Shown here: positions 1 through 7,028 of the stretch, one piece after another
Layout: each line of letters starts with the position of its first letter
Position numbering within the stretch: the stretch's first letter is position 1
NCBI GenBank assembly: GCA_943372725.1
Contig: CALRZT010000139.1
Span: 1-11,296, forward strand
Length of the DNA: 11,296 nt
Direction: 5' to 3'
DNA from: CAMDHY01 sp943372725
GTDB taxonomy: Bacteria; Pseudomonadota; Alphaproteobacteria; Rhizobiales; Segnochrobactraceae
Program-made: the position numbers and the translations under genes
The notes under the pieces: generated by a model
Told to the model about the DNA's origin: nothing
Database searches by the model: none
Seen by the model: only the letters and a program-made list of their open reading frames with translations

Positions 1-210
1 GAGAGCCTCCGGCAGTCGGCGACGACGGACGCCGAGTACCAGGCCTCCGTCCTCGCGCGATCCTCGGAGGCGCTTTCCAACGCCACCGGCGTGAACCTCG
101 ACGACGAATACGCCAATCAGCTGCAGCTGGAGAGGTCCTACGCCGCCTCGGCCAAGCTGATCTCGATCATCGACGAGCTGTTCAAGACGCTGCTCGCCTC
201 AGCAGGATAG
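1..210 (+). CDS. flgK: Flagellar hook-associated protein 1 (HAP1), C-terminal fragment
   Basis: Frame 1 is open from the first base to a TAG at 208-210 and encodes the last 69 residues of a protein that starts outside the window. The fragment carries the pattern typical of the C-terminal D0 helix of FlgK: a GVNLDDEYANQLQLERSYAAS stretch (written here only as a family likeness), then AKLISIIDELFKTLL. FlgK is an exported axial protein that, with FlgL, forms the junction between hook and filament. The D0 helix packs into the core of the structure. flgL starts four bases after the stop, which is the usual flgK-flgL pairing and supports the call. The N-terminal part and the true start cannot be seen. 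A FlgE or flagellin end is less likely because of the NLDDE-type motif and the flgL neighbour. Confidence 0.9.
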   Translation, partial: ESLRQSATTDAEYQASVLARSSEALSNATGVNLDDEYANQLQLERSYAASAKLISIIDELFKTLLASAG

Positions 211-214
211 TCCC

Positions 215-1264
215 ATGCGAACCAGCTTCATCTCGAGCCTCTCGCTCGCCGCCTCGCCCCGGACCAATCTTCTGAGCCTGCAGCAACAGCTGGCGAAGGC
301 GACGGAAGAGGTGGTGACCGGCCGGCACGCCGACATCGGCACCACGCTCGGGGCCCAGGCCGGCCGGCTCGTCTCGCTGCGCAGCGACTTCGACGGTCTG
401 GAGGGGCTGCGCACCGGCAACGCGCTCGCCTCGGCGCGTCTCGACCAGACGCAGGTGGCGCTGCAGAACGTCTCCGACACGGCCAACGAGCTGCTGCGCT
501 CGACCCTCGCCCTGCCGGGTTCCGACCACGCGGTGTCGCTGCTCGAGGACCAGGCGGCCGCGGCCCTCAGCGCCTTCGAGAGCGCGATGAACGCGAGCGA
601 CGGTCGCTCCTACCTGTTCGCCGGCATCAACACCGCCGAGGCGCCCCTGACCGACCTGGACGGCACGCCGATGCAGTCGGTGGACGCCGCCTTCGCCTCG
701 GCATTCGGGCTGCCCGCCGTCGACCCGCAGTCGAGCCCTCTCGTCAAGAACATCTCTCCCGCGGCTATGGAGGCCTTCCTGGAGGGCGCGTTCTCCGACC
801 TGTTCGCGGAGGACGCCTGGAAGGCGAACTGGTCGTCGGCGAGCGACGCAGCGCAGCAGAACCGCATCTCGACCAGCCGGACGATCGCCACCTCGGCGAG
901 CGCCAACGAGACAGGGCTGCGCAAGCTTGCCGAGGCATACACGATGTTGTCACGCCTCGGTGCCGGTGAGCTCCGGGCCGACACACGGCAGGTGCTGGTC
1001 GACCATGCGGCGACGACACTGAACGGGGGATTGTCGGAACTGGCCGGGCTGCAGGCACGTCTCGGTGTCGCCCAGCAGGAGATCAAGGTCGCCAACGATC
1101 GCCTCTCTCTTGAGCTCGACATCGTCGCCAACCGGATCATCGCGCAGGAGCGTGTCGATCCGGCTGAGAAGAAGGTCGAGATCGATACGCTGAGCACGCA
1201 GATCGAGATGTCGTATTCCCTGACATCGAAGATCATGAACCTCAGCATCCTCAACTATCGCTGA
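215..1264 (+). CDS. flgL: Flagellar hook-associated protein 3 (HAP3, hook-filament junction)
   Basis: This gene encodes 349 residues of a flagellin-like axial protein exported by the flagellar type III system and placed between FlgK and the filament. The N-terminal helix (about residues 1-60, with SLQQQLAKATEEVVTGR) and the C-terminal helix (about 280-349, ending in MNLSILNYR) match the D0/D1 layout of FlgL and flagellin. The middle region, with a SYLFAGINT segment near residue 130, matches the FlgL family rather than filament flagellin. The length is normal for alphaproteobacterial FlgL. The ATG is preceded by AGGA at 204-207 with a seven-base spacer. The gene follows flgK by four bases, and its TGA shares a base with an upstream in-frame ATG of flaF, so coupling is likely. 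A flagellin is the main alternative, but the flgK context argues against it. Confidence 0.92.
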   Translation: MRTSFISSLSLAASPRTNLLSLQQQLAKATEEVVTGRHADIGTTLGAQAGRLVSLRSDFDGLEGLRTGNALASARLDQTQVALQNVSDTANELLRSTLALPGSDHAVSLLEDQAAAALSAFESAMNASDGRSYLFAGINTAEAPLTDLDGTPMQSVDAAFASAFGLPAVDPQSSPLVKNISPAAMEAFLEGAFSDLFAEDAWKANWSSASDAAQQNRISTSRTIATSASANETGLRKLAEAYTMLSRLGAGELRADTRQVLVDHAATTLNGGLSELAGLQARLGVAQQEIKVANDRLSLELDIVANRIIAQERVDPAEKKVEIDTLSTQIEMSYSLTSKIMNLSILNYR

Positions 1265-1269
1265 TGAGC

Positions 1270-1273
1270 GGAG
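1270..1273 (+). promoter_or_regulatory. Ribosome binding site for flaF (internal start)
   Basis: GGAG lies five bases before the ATG at 1279. The in-frame ATG at 1264, which overlaps the flgL stop, has no purine-rich site ahead of it. This favours 1279 as the main flaF start, although the upstream ATG could still be used by reinitiating ribosomes. Confidence 0.55.
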
Positions 1274-1278
1274 CGAAC

Positions 1279-1626
1279 ATGTACAGAATGTCCTACGCTG
1301 AGATCATCGACGACGACTCGAACGAGCGGCGGAGCCGCGAAGTGATGGCGTTCGATCATGGCATCGACCTGTTGACGCGGGCCGCCGCCGGCGATCCGCG
1401 ATCCGCCGAGGCCACCGAGGCGGTGCGCTATGTCCAGCAGCTGTGGGGCTTTCTGATCTCCGACCTGTCGGACCCCGGCAACAGCCTCTCCGGTCCCCTG
1501 CGGACGGATCTGATCTCGATCGGCCTCTGGGTCATCCGCGAGGCCGATCGGCTCCTCAGCGGCGCCACCCAGAGCTTCACCGGCCTCATCGACATCAACC
1601 GCACGGTCAGGGACGGACTGAGATGA
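1279..1626 (+). CDS. flaF: Flagellar biosynthesis regulator FlaF
   Basis: This encodes a 115-residue protein of the FlaF family, known from Caulobacter and rhizobia, where it is required for flagellin synthesis or secretion and works opposite FlbT. Visible family features are the MYRMSYAEI start, an EAVRYVQQLWGFLISDLS core near residues 50-70, LISIGLWVIREAD near 80-95, and a C-terminal GLIDINRTVRDGLR. I chose ATG 1279 because the family usually begins with MYxxSY and because GGAG precedes it. An in-frame ATG at 1264 would add five residues (MSGAN) and would overlap the flgL stop as TGATG. The TGA overlaps the flbT start as ATGA (1623-1626), which suggests that flaF and flbT are translated as a coupled pair. 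Confidence 0.92.
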   Translation: MYRMSYAEIIDDDSNERRSREVMAFDHGIDLLTRAAAGDPRSAEATEAVRYVQQLWGFLISDLSDPGNSLSGPLRTDLISIGLWVIREADRLLSGATQSFTGLIDINRTVRDGLR

Positions 1627-2045
1627 GCAAGGCGATGCAACTCACGCTCAAGGCCGGCGACCGCGTCTTCATCAACGGTGCCGTGCTGCGCACGAGCCGG
1701 AAGGTGACGCTCGAACTCCTGAACGACGCGACCTTCCTGCTCGAGGGCCACGTGCTGCAGCCGGAAGAGACGACGACGCCGCTGCGTCAGCTCTACTTCG
1801 TCCTGCAGGCGGCGCTGATGGACCCGCACAACGCCGGCGCGGCCGAGAAGCTCTTCGCCAACCTGCTCTATCGGACGCGCTCCGCTTTCTCGAGCGAGCA
1901 CATCCTCTCCGGTCTCACCAGCGCCGAGGCGCTCGTCCAGGCGGGTCGATGCTTCGACGCGCTGCGCGAGATCCGCCGGCTGCTCCCCGCCGAGGCGGAG
2001 ATCCTCTCCCGCCCCGCGAACACGATCGTCGCCGTCGCGGCCTGA
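1623..2045 (+). CDS. flbT: Flagellin mRNA regulator FlbT
   Basis: This encodes a 140-residue FlbT. In Caulobacter FlbT acts on flagellin messenger RNA after transcription, lowering its stability and translation until hook assembly is complete. In some rhizobia and Brucella it acts positively, so the direction of its effect here cannot be assigned. Family features are LTLKAGDRVFINGAVLR near residues 7-23, KVTLELLNDATFLLEGHVLQPEE, TTPLRQLYFVLQ near 55-66, and a helical C-terminal half with LFANLL. The ATG overlaps the flaF stop by four bases. A second in-frame ATG at 1635 would remove four residues, but the overlapping start is preferred for coupling. A 37-base gap separates the gene from flgD. 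Confidence 0.93.
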   Translation: MSKAMQLTLKAGDRVFINGAVLRTSRKVTLELLNDATFLLEGHVLQPEETTTPLRQLYFVLQAALMDPHNAGAAEKLFANLLYRTRSAFSSEHILSGLTSAEALVQAGRCFDALREIRRLLPAEAEILSRPANTIVAVAA

Positions 2046-2071
2046 ACATCGCGACGTCCGAGACAGCGGAC

Positions 2072-2076
2072 AGGAG
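2072..2076 (+). promoter_or_regulatory. Ribosome binding site for flgD
   Basis: AGGAG lies six bases ahead of the ATG at 2083, inside the 37-base gap after flbT. This is one of the strongest Shine-Dalgarno matches in the window and suggests that flgD is initiated independently and not by coupling. Confidence 0.75.
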
Positions 2077-2082
2077 AACGAC

Positions 2083-2487
2083 ATGGCCGACGTGACGGCA
2101 CTCGGTGCGAGCACGCAGCAGATCAGCCAGGTGACGTCGCGCCCCCAGGGTGGCTCGACGCTCGACCAGGAGGCCTTCCTGAGCCTGCTCGTCACCCAGA
2201 TGAAGATGCAAGATCCGACCAAGCCGATGGAATCGACCGAGTACATGTCGCAGCTCGCCTCTTTCTCGCAGGTCGAGCAGAGCGTGCAGGCCAACAACAA
2301 GCTCGACTCGCTACTGACATCGTCGGCCTTGAACCTCGCCGAGAGCATGATCGGACGGACGGTCACGTCGGCCGACGGCAAGGTCAGCGGCGAGGTCGTG
2401 TCGGTGAAGATCACCGGTGACGGGCCGATGTGCACGCTCGCCGACGGCAAGACGCTGATGCTCGACGATGGCGTCGTGATCGCCTAG
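2083..2487 (+). CDS. flgD: Hook-capping scaffold protein FlgD (short form)
   Basis: FlgD is an exported cap at the tip of the growing hook that lets FlgE subunits polymerise and is later replaced by FlgK. The 134-residue product has the conserved N-terminal block at about residues 27-66: LDQEAFLSLLVTQMKMQDP, followed by a PMESTEYMSQLASFSQVEQ segment. It continues with MIGRTVTSADG and a short beta-rich tail. The long C-terminal Ig/FnIII-like and Tudor-like region of enterobacterial FlgD (over 220 residues) is largely missing. This is usual for rhizobial FlgD and is not taken here as truncation. fliQ starts two bases after the TAG. Confidence 0.9.
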   Translation: MADVTALGASTQQISQVTSRPQGGSTLDQEAFLSLLVTQMKMQDPTKPMESTEYMSQLASFSQVEQSVQANNKLDSLLTSSALNLAESMIGRTVTSADGKVSGEVVSVKITGDGPMCTLADGKTLMLDDGVVIA

Positions 2488-2489
2488 CC

Positions 2490-2756
2490 ATGAACGAATC
2501 CGATGCCCTCGATATCGTCCAGTCGACAATCTGGACCGTCATCCTGGCGGCCGGCCCGGCCGTCACAGCGGCCATGCTGGTCGGTATCGCCATCGCACTG
2601 TTTCAGGCGCTGACGCAGGTTCAGGAAGTGACACTGACGTTCATTCCCAAGATCATCACGATCCTGGTGGTGACGGCGCTCACCGGAACCTTCATCGGCG
2701 CGCAGATCTTCGCCTTCACCGAAGAAGTCTACGGCAGAATCGCCACGGGTTATTGA
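2490..2756 (+). CDS. fliQ: Flagellar type III export gate protein FliQ
   Basis: This is an 88-residue inner-membrane protein with two hydrophobic helices (about residues 15-40 and 50-72), the size and layout of FliQ. The block IALFQALTQVQEVTLTFIPKI between and within the helices is the family signature. FliQ packs with FliP and FliR into the export gate through which axial proteins leave the cytoplasm. The ATG lies two bases after the flgD stop and has no clear Shine-Dalgarno site, so it probably depends on translation of flgD. Longer in-frame forms reading back into flgD (from 2430) are rejected, because the family begins at MNExDALDIV. FliP is not in this window. Confidence 0.93.
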   Translation: MNESDALDIVQSTIWTVILAAGPAVTAAMLVGIAIALFQALTQVQEVTLTFIPKIITILVVTALTGTFIGAQIFAFTEEVYGRIATGY

Positions 2757-2766
2757 CGGCCGCCTC

Positions 2767-2773
2767 GGGGGAG
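2767..2773 (+). promoter_or_regulatory. Ribosome binding site for flhA (supports GTG start)
   Basis: GGGGGAG lies seven bases before the GTG at 2781. The in-frame ATG at 2802 has no comparable purine run at the right distance. The site therefore decides for the GTG start. Confidence 0.65.
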
Positions 2774-2780
2774 ATCCGCC

Positions 2781-4877
2781 GTGAAGTCACAGAACGCAGC
2801 CATGGCCGACAAGCCGGCCACGGAGCGCAAGTCGCTGAACGACGTGGCGTTCGCGCTCGGCATCGTCGCCATCCTGGCGGTGCTGTTCCTGCCGATCCCG
2901 ACGTTCCTCATCGACATCGGTCTCGCCCTGTCGGTGGCGATCTCCGTCCTCATCCTGATGGTGGCGCTTTGGATCCAGAAGCCACTGGAATTCTCGTCGT
3001 TTCCGACGATCCTGCTGATCGCCACCCTGCTCAGGCTGGCGCTCTCGATCGCCACGACGCGGCTGATCCTGGCGCACGGCAACGAGGGCGTGACGGCAGC
3101 CGGCCACGTCATCGCCGGCTTCTCGCAGTTCGTCATGAGCGGCGACTTCGTCATCGGCATCGTCGTCTTCCTCATCCTCATCATCGTCAACTTCCTGGTG
3201 ATCACCAAGGGCGCGACCCGCATCGCCGAGGTGGGCGCCCGCTTCACGCTCGATGCGATCCCCGGCAAGCAGATGGCCATCGACGCCGACCTGTCGGCCG
3301 GCCTGATCGACGACAAGGAGGCGCAGCACCGCCGCCGTGAGCTGGAAGAGGAAAGTGCCTTCTTCGGCTCCATGGACGGTGCCTCGAAGTTCGTTCGCGG
3401 CGAGGCGATCGCGAGCTTGATCACCATCGCCGTCAACATCTTCGGCGGGATCATCATCGGCACGACGCGCCACGACATGCCGCTCGCCGAGGCGGCTGAC
3501 GTGTTCACGCGGCTGTCCGTCGGCGACGGCCTCGTAGCGCAGATCCCCGCCCTGATCATCTCGCTGGCGGCCGGTCTGCTGGTCTCGAAGGGTGGCACGC
3601 GGGGCTCGGCCGAGCAGGCGATCCTGAGCCAGCTCGGCGCCTACCCGCGGGCCCTGTTCGTGGCCGCGGCGCTGATGTTCGGCTTCGCCATCGTGCCGGG
3701 GCTGCCGGCGCTGCCGTTCATGGTGCTCGGCTGCGTCATGGCCTTCGTCGGCTACACCATCCCGAAGCAGCTCGCGGCCAAGCAGGCGGCCCGCGCCGAC
3801 CTGCAGCGCCAGCAGAGCGACAAGGAGGCCCGCGAGGCGAAGGAATCGGTGAAGGAGTCGCTGCGCGTCGCCGAGCTCGAGCTCGCCGTCGGCAAGCAGC
3901 TCGCCGGCACGATCCTCCGCTCGCCGACCGAGCTGTCGCACCGCGTCGGCAAGATGCGGCGCAAGTTCGCGGAACAGTACGGCTTCGTCATCCCGGAGGT
4001 GAAGATCTCCGACGATCTCGGGGTCGCCACGAAGGGCTACCAGATCCGCCTCTACGGCACCGCCGTCGCGAGCCAGGAACTGCGCATCGGCGAACTGCTG
4101 GTGGTGACCGGGGACGGGCGCAAGCCGAACGTCCCGGGCGACGAGGTCCGCGAACCCGCCTTCGGCCTGCCGGCGATGTGGGTCTCCGACGCCTTCGCGT
4201 CGGAGGTGCGGCGCGAGGGCTTCGCGCCGGTGGACAACCTGTCGGTCGTCCTCACCCACCTCGCCGAGGTGATCCGCAACAACCTGCCCCAGCTTTTGTC
4301 CTACAAGGACATGCGCTCGCTCGTCGATCGCCTCGAGCCCGAATACAAGCGCCTCATCGAGGAAATCTGCCCGTCGCAGATTTCGTATTCGGGTCTGCAG
4401 GCGGTGCTCAAGCTGCTGCTGGCCGAGCGCATCTCGATCCGCAATCTCAAGCTGATCCTGGAGGCGGTGGCCGAGATCGTGCCGCACGCGCGGCGGTCCG
4501 AGCAGGTCGCCGAACACGTCCGCATGCGCATCGCCCAGCAGATCTGCGGCGACCTGTCGGACAACGGCGTCCTCAACGTCCTGCGGCTCGGCAATCGCTG
4601 GGACCTCGCCTTCCACCAGAGCCTCAAGCGCGACGGCAAGGGCGACGTCGTCGAGTTCGACATCGATCCGAGGCTCGTCGAGCAGTTCGGGACCGAGGCT
4701 TCCGCCGCGATCCGCGAACGTCTGCGGCAGAACCATTCCTTCGTCGTCGTCACCGCGCCGGACTCGCGCCCCTATGTCCGCATGATCATCGAGCGGATGT
4801 TCCCCTCCCTGCCGGTGCTCTCGCACGTCGAGATCGCCCGCGGTGTCGAGATCAAGTCGCTCGGCAGCATCTCCTGA
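2781..4877 (+). CDS. flhA: Flagellar export gate protein FlhA
   Basis: This encodes a 698-residue FHIPEP-family protein, the full length for FlhA. The N-terminal half (about residues 20-330) carries roughly eight hydrophobic segments. The family signature starts near residue 147, after the third or fourth segment, with RIAEVGARFTLDAIPGKQM and then AIDADLSAGLID. The C-terminal half (about 350-698) is the soluble cytoplasmic domain, which forms a nonameric ring and docks chaperone-substrate complexes and FliJ. The start is GTG at 2781, backed by GGGGGAG at 2767-2773. ATG at 2802 (MADKPATERK) is a possible shorter start. The gene follows fliQ by 24 bases, and its TGA shares a base with the fliR ATG. 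FlhB, the usual partner, is not encoded here. Confidence 0.96.
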   Translation: MKSQNAAMADKPATERKSLNDVAFALGIVAILAVLFLPIPTFLIDIGLALSVAISVLILMVALWIQKPLEFSSFPTILLIATLLRLALSIATTRLILAHGNEGVTAAGHVIAGFSQFVMSGDFVIGIVVFLILIIVNFLVITKGATRIAEVGARFTLDAIPGKQMAIDADLSAGLIDDKEAQHRRRELEEESAFFGSMDGASKFVRGEAIASLITIAVNIFGGIIIGTTRHDMPLAEAADVFTRLSVGDGLVAQIPALIISLAAGLLVSKGGTRGSAEQAILSQLGAYPRALFVAAALMFGFAIVPGLPALPFMVLGCVMAFVGYTIPKQLAAKQAARADLQRQQSDKEAREAKESVKESLRVAELELAVGKQLAGTILRSPTELSHRVGKMRRKFAEQYGFVIPEVKISDDLGVATKGYQIRLYGTAVASQELRIGELLVVTGDGRKPNVPGDEVREPAFGLPAMWVSDAFASEVRREGFAPVDNLSVVLTHLAEVIRNNLPQLLSYKDMRSLVDRLEPEYKRLIEEICPSQISYSGLQAVLKLLLAERISIRNLKLILEAVAEIVPHARRSEQVAEHVRMRIAQQICGDLSDNGVLNVLRLGNRWDLAFHQSLKRDGKGDVVEFDIDPRLVEQFGTEASAAIRERLRQNHSFVVVTAPDSRPYVRMIIERMFPSLPVLSHVEIARGVEIKSLGSIS

Positions 4878-5629
4878 TGGCGATGCCCTCGGACGTGATC
4901 CTGTCGGCGTTCCTGGTGTTCTGCCGGGTCGGGGGATGCATCCTGATCGCGCCGGGCTTCTCCAGCAGCCGCATCCCCGCGACGGTGCGCCTCTACATCG
5001 CCGTGGCGGTCTCGCTCGCGCTGACGCCGACGCTCTACCCGCTGGTGCTTCCCCTCGTGACGGATGCGACGCCCGCGAGCCTTCTGTCGGCGATCGCTTC
5101 GGAAACGGCGATCGGGCTCCTCATCGGCCTGCTCGGGCGATTGTTCTTCCTGGCTCTGCAGTCCTTCGCCGCGGTGATCGCGCAGTCGATCGGCGTCGGC
5201 GGCATGCCTGGGGCGATGCAGGACGAAGGCGAGCAGTTGCCGGCCCTGTCGACGCTGCTGACGCTGACGGCGACGGTGATGCTGTTCATCACCGACCAGC
5301 ACTGGGAGCTCTTGCGCGGCCTCGTTGGCTCCTACGGCGCGATGCCGCCGGCCGACGGCTTCATGCCGCAGTTCGCGCTCGTCTCGGTCACCGATCAGCT
5401 GACCGAATCGTTCCTTCTCGCCCTGAGGGTGGCGAGTCCGTTCATCGTCTTCTCGATCATCGTCAACCTGGCGGCGGGCCTCGTCAACAAGTTGACGCCG
5501 ACGGTGCCGATCTTCTTCGTCGCCGTGCCGTTCTTTCTGGCCGGTGGCATGCTGTTGCTGCTGTTCACGGTCAAGGAATTGCTGGCCGTGTTCAGCGGCA
5601 CGGTCGGTAGCTGGCTGGCGACGGGGTAG
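4877..5629 (+). CDS. fliR: Flagellar export gate protein FliR
   Basis: This encodes a 250-residue polytopic membrane protein with about six hydrophobic segments and the FliR landmarks: a FCRVGGCILIAPGFSSSRIP opening, IASETAIGLLIGLLGRLFFLALQ near residues 70-95, then IAQSIGVGGMPGAM, and a C-terminal VNKLTPTVPIFFVAVPFFLAGG. FliR completes the FliP-FliQ-FliR core of the gate. The ATG shares its A with the flhA stop (TGATG), which implies coupling. A second ATG at 4883 would drop two residues. The same frame is open back to 4178 inside flhA, but that stretch is a shadow with no protein-like character. The next gene begins three bases after the TAG. Confidence 0.95.
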   Translation: MAMPSDVILSAFLVFCRVGGCILIAPGFSSSRIPATVRLYIAVAVSLALTPTLYPLVLPLVTDATPASLLSAIASETAIGLLIGLLGRLFFLALQSFAAVIAQSIGVGGMPGAMQDEGEQLPALSTLLTLTATVMLFITDQHWELLRGLVGSYGAMPPADGFMPQFALVSVTDQLTESFLLALRVASPFIVFSIIVNLAAGLVNKLTPTVPIFFVAVPFFLAGGMLLLLFTVKELLAVFSGTVGSWLATG

Positions 5630-5632
5630 CAG

Positions 5633-6040
5633 ATGTCGCAGCCACGCCTCCGCCGGATGCAGCGCATCGTCGACGTGCAGTCGCAACTGCACAAGCGCGC
5701 ACAGCAGGCTCTCGCCGAGACGCTCGAGGCCCGCACCCGTCTGGCCGCCGAGGAGCGTGCGCTGCTGCAGGCCCTCGGCGAGGGGTCGCATCTGCACGGT
5801 CTCTTCGTCGAGCAGTCGGCGCAGCACCTGCGGCGCGCGGCGGTGCGGTCGGTCGAGGCCGAGCGCCAGGCCGGTGTGCAGCGCGCGGCGGTGCGTGAGG
5901 CCGGCCTGCGCCTGCGTCGCGCGGAATCGACGTCCGACAGGCTGGCCGTCGAGCACGGCCGTCAAGAAGAGCGCAAGGCGATGGAAGAACTCGCGCTGCG
6001 CTCCCTCTCCCGCGCGGCGTGCAAGCCTCCCGTAAGCTAG
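5633..6040 (+). CDS. FliJ-like coiled-coil flagellar protein (putative export chaperone)
   Basis: This encodes 135 residues, rich in Arg, Ala, Glu and Gln, with very few aromatic or beta-forming residues. Almost the whole chain looks like one long helix or coiled coil (about residues 5-125). Size, composition and position directly after fliR fit the FliJ group, small cytoplasmic coiled-coil proteins that couple the FliI ATPase to FlhA and recycle chaperones. I see no residue signature that proves this, so no symbol is given. The start at 5633 follows fliR by three bases and has GGGG at 5623-5626 as a modest ribosome site. A 15-base direct repeat (5833-5847 and 5881-5895, in the same frame) encodes RAAVR twice, 16 residues apart, perhaps a small duplication within the helix. 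It could also be a lineage-specific protein unrelated to FliJ. Confidence 0.6.
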   Translation: MSQPRLRRMQRIVDVQSQLHKRAQQALAETLEARTRLAAEERALLQALGEGSHLHGLFVEQSAQHLRRAAVRSVEAERQAGVQRAAVREAGLRLRRAESTSDRLAVEHGRQEERKAMEELALRSLSRAACKPPVS

Positions 6041-6087
6041 GCCGGGCAGGGTGCCAGCAACAAGATTATCGAGCCTGGTGTCCCCCG

Positions 6088-6666
6088 ATGAGCATTCGCC
6101 CCCCCTCCGACATCGTCCTCGATGTCGCTCGGGCCGCCGATCCCACCCAGTTCGTGGAGGCGAGCCGCCGGCTGACGCGCGGCGTCTCCGTCGACGCGCT
6201 CGCCTTCGACGCCGCCCTGGACCGGGCCGCCGGGTCGCGGCCGCGCCACCTCGTCGACGCCGCCGGTGAACTCGCCACCCGCCGCACCAACGCCGCGCTG
6301 CACGCCGGCGGCGCGAGCGGCGCCGGTCGGCGGGTCGACGACGTCTACAGCCGGTTCGAGGCGATGGCGCTCTCCACCTTCGTCGAATCGATGCTGCCGA
6401 GCCGCGGCGACGCCGTGTTCGGCGAGGGCACGAGTGGCCGCATCTGGAAGGGCATGATGGCCGAAAAGATCGCGGCGCAACTGGCCGAGGCCGGTGGCAT
6501 CGGCATCGCCGATCAGATGCGCGCCGCTGCCGCCCTGCGTGGGACGGAGGCCGACGGCGCCACGGTCATGGGCGCCGCCGATGGCCGGCGGCTCGACGTG
6601 GCGCCCTTCGCCGGCGGCGCCGCAGCGACATTCGACTTCGACCAGCAGAGCGGAGATCTGTCGTGA
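6088..6666 (+). CDS. Rod-binding protein, CheL/FlgJ N-terminal domain type
   Basis: This encodes a 192-residue protein whose middle (about residues 84-148) matches the rod-binding domain of FlgJ and of the alphaproteobacterial CheL family: DVYSRFEAMALSTFVESMLP, then GEGTSGRIWKGMMAEKIAAQLAE, then GIGIADQM. The domain helps assemble the flagellar rod in the periplasm. The C-terminal peptidoglycan hydrolase of gammaproteobacterial FlgJ is absent, as is usual in this class, so another enzyme must open the wall. The N-terminal 80 residues and the Ala/Gly-rich tail look disordered. ATG 6088 was chosen because the longer frame from 6019 begins inside the previous gene with an unlikely Cys/Gln/Trp-rich leader. 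Its ribosome site is weak (GGTG at 6077-6080). The 47 bases before the gene hold no clear signal. The usual symbol would be cheL or flgJ. Confidence 0.82.
   Translation: MSIRPPSDIVLDVARAADPTQFVEASRRLTRGVSVDALAFDAALDRAAGSRPRHLVDAAGELATRRTNAALHAGGASGAGRRVDDVYSRFEAMALSTFVESMLPSRGDAVFGEGTSGRIWKGMMAEKIAAQLAEAGGIGIADQMRAAAALRGTEADGATVMGAADGRRLDVAPFAGGAAATFDFDQQSGDLS
6652..6655 (+). promoter_or_regulatory. Ribosome binding site for the FlgN-like gene
   Basis: GGAG inside the end of the rod-binding gene lies seven bases before GTG 6663 and ten before ATG 6666. The spacing favours the GTG, but the ATG directly after it would also work. Confidence 0.45.
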
Positions 6667-7028
6667 TGACGCCCGTGCAACAGGCCGTGTCGAGCGTCCT
6701 GAACCGTCTCGAGGCGCTTCTCGACTCCGAGATCGACGCCCTGTCGGCCCGCCAGCCCTACGACCACGACGCGGCCAGCCGCCAGAAGTCGCGCGCGCTG
6801 CTGGAACTCGTCCGAGCCCAGGTCACGGACGTCGACGTCGCCGCCGACCCGGACCTTGCCCGACGCCTCCGGCAGGTGCGCGAGAAGCTCGTGCGCGATC
6901 GCGAACTTCTGGCGCTGAACTATGAAGCCTCGCGGGAGGTCTCGGAGATTCTGTCGAGGGCCATGCGCGATGTGGACTGGGACGGCACCTACGACAGCCG
7001 GATCGCGGAGCCGGTGGCAAAAGGATGA
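6663..7028 (+). CDS. FlgN-like flagellar export chaperone (putative)
   Basis: This encodes 121 residues (120 if ATG 6666 is used instead of GTG 6663) of mostly helical, charged sequence. A leading helix VLNRLEALLDSEIDALSAR is followed by QKSRALLELVRAQ, a DVAADPDLARRLRQVREKLVRDRELLALNYEA stretch and a C-terminal REVSEILSRAM. Length, helical pattern and the run of leading helix, QKSRALLEL and a long second helix resemble FlgN-type chaperones, which hold FlgK and FlgL in the cytoplasm before export. Both substrates are encoded at the left of this window, which fits. The gene overlaps the previous stop (GTGA) and the next start (ATGA, 7025-7028), so it is tightly coupled on both sides. The family call rests on pattern and context only. 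No catalytic residues are expected. Confidence 0.6.
   Translation: MMTPVQQAVSSVLNRLEALLDSEIDALSARQPYDHDAASRQKSRALLELVRAQVTDVDVAADPDLARRLRQVREKLVRDRELLALNYEASREVSEILSRAMRDVDWDGTYDSRIAEPVAKG

Noticed and set aside
3593..3609. TGGCAC resembling the -24 element of a sigma-54 promoter
   Set aside because: The matching TTGC element is absent at the required spacing, and the site lies deep in flhA coding sequence with no gene start near it.
2787..4826. Minus-strand open frame (679 codons) opposite flhA
   Set aside because: It is a mirror of flhA codon use, with Asp/Arg/His/Gln-rich sequence and no membrane or domain pattern.
4178..4876. Upstream in-frame extension of fliR into flhA
   Set aside because: The translation is Arg/Ala/Pro-rich noise, and the FliR family starts at about 4877, where a TGATG junction provides a start.
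4772..5965. Minus-strand open frame (397 codons) opposite fliR and the coiled-coil gene
   Set aside because: The product is Arg/Gln/His-rich and without domains, and both plus-strand genes here are well supported by spacing and composition.
6019..6087. Longer N-terminus for the rod-binding protein from ATG 6019
   Set aside because: It would overlap the previous gene by 22 bases and add a Cys/Gln/Trp-containing leader with no family likeness. ATG 6088 gives a more natural start.
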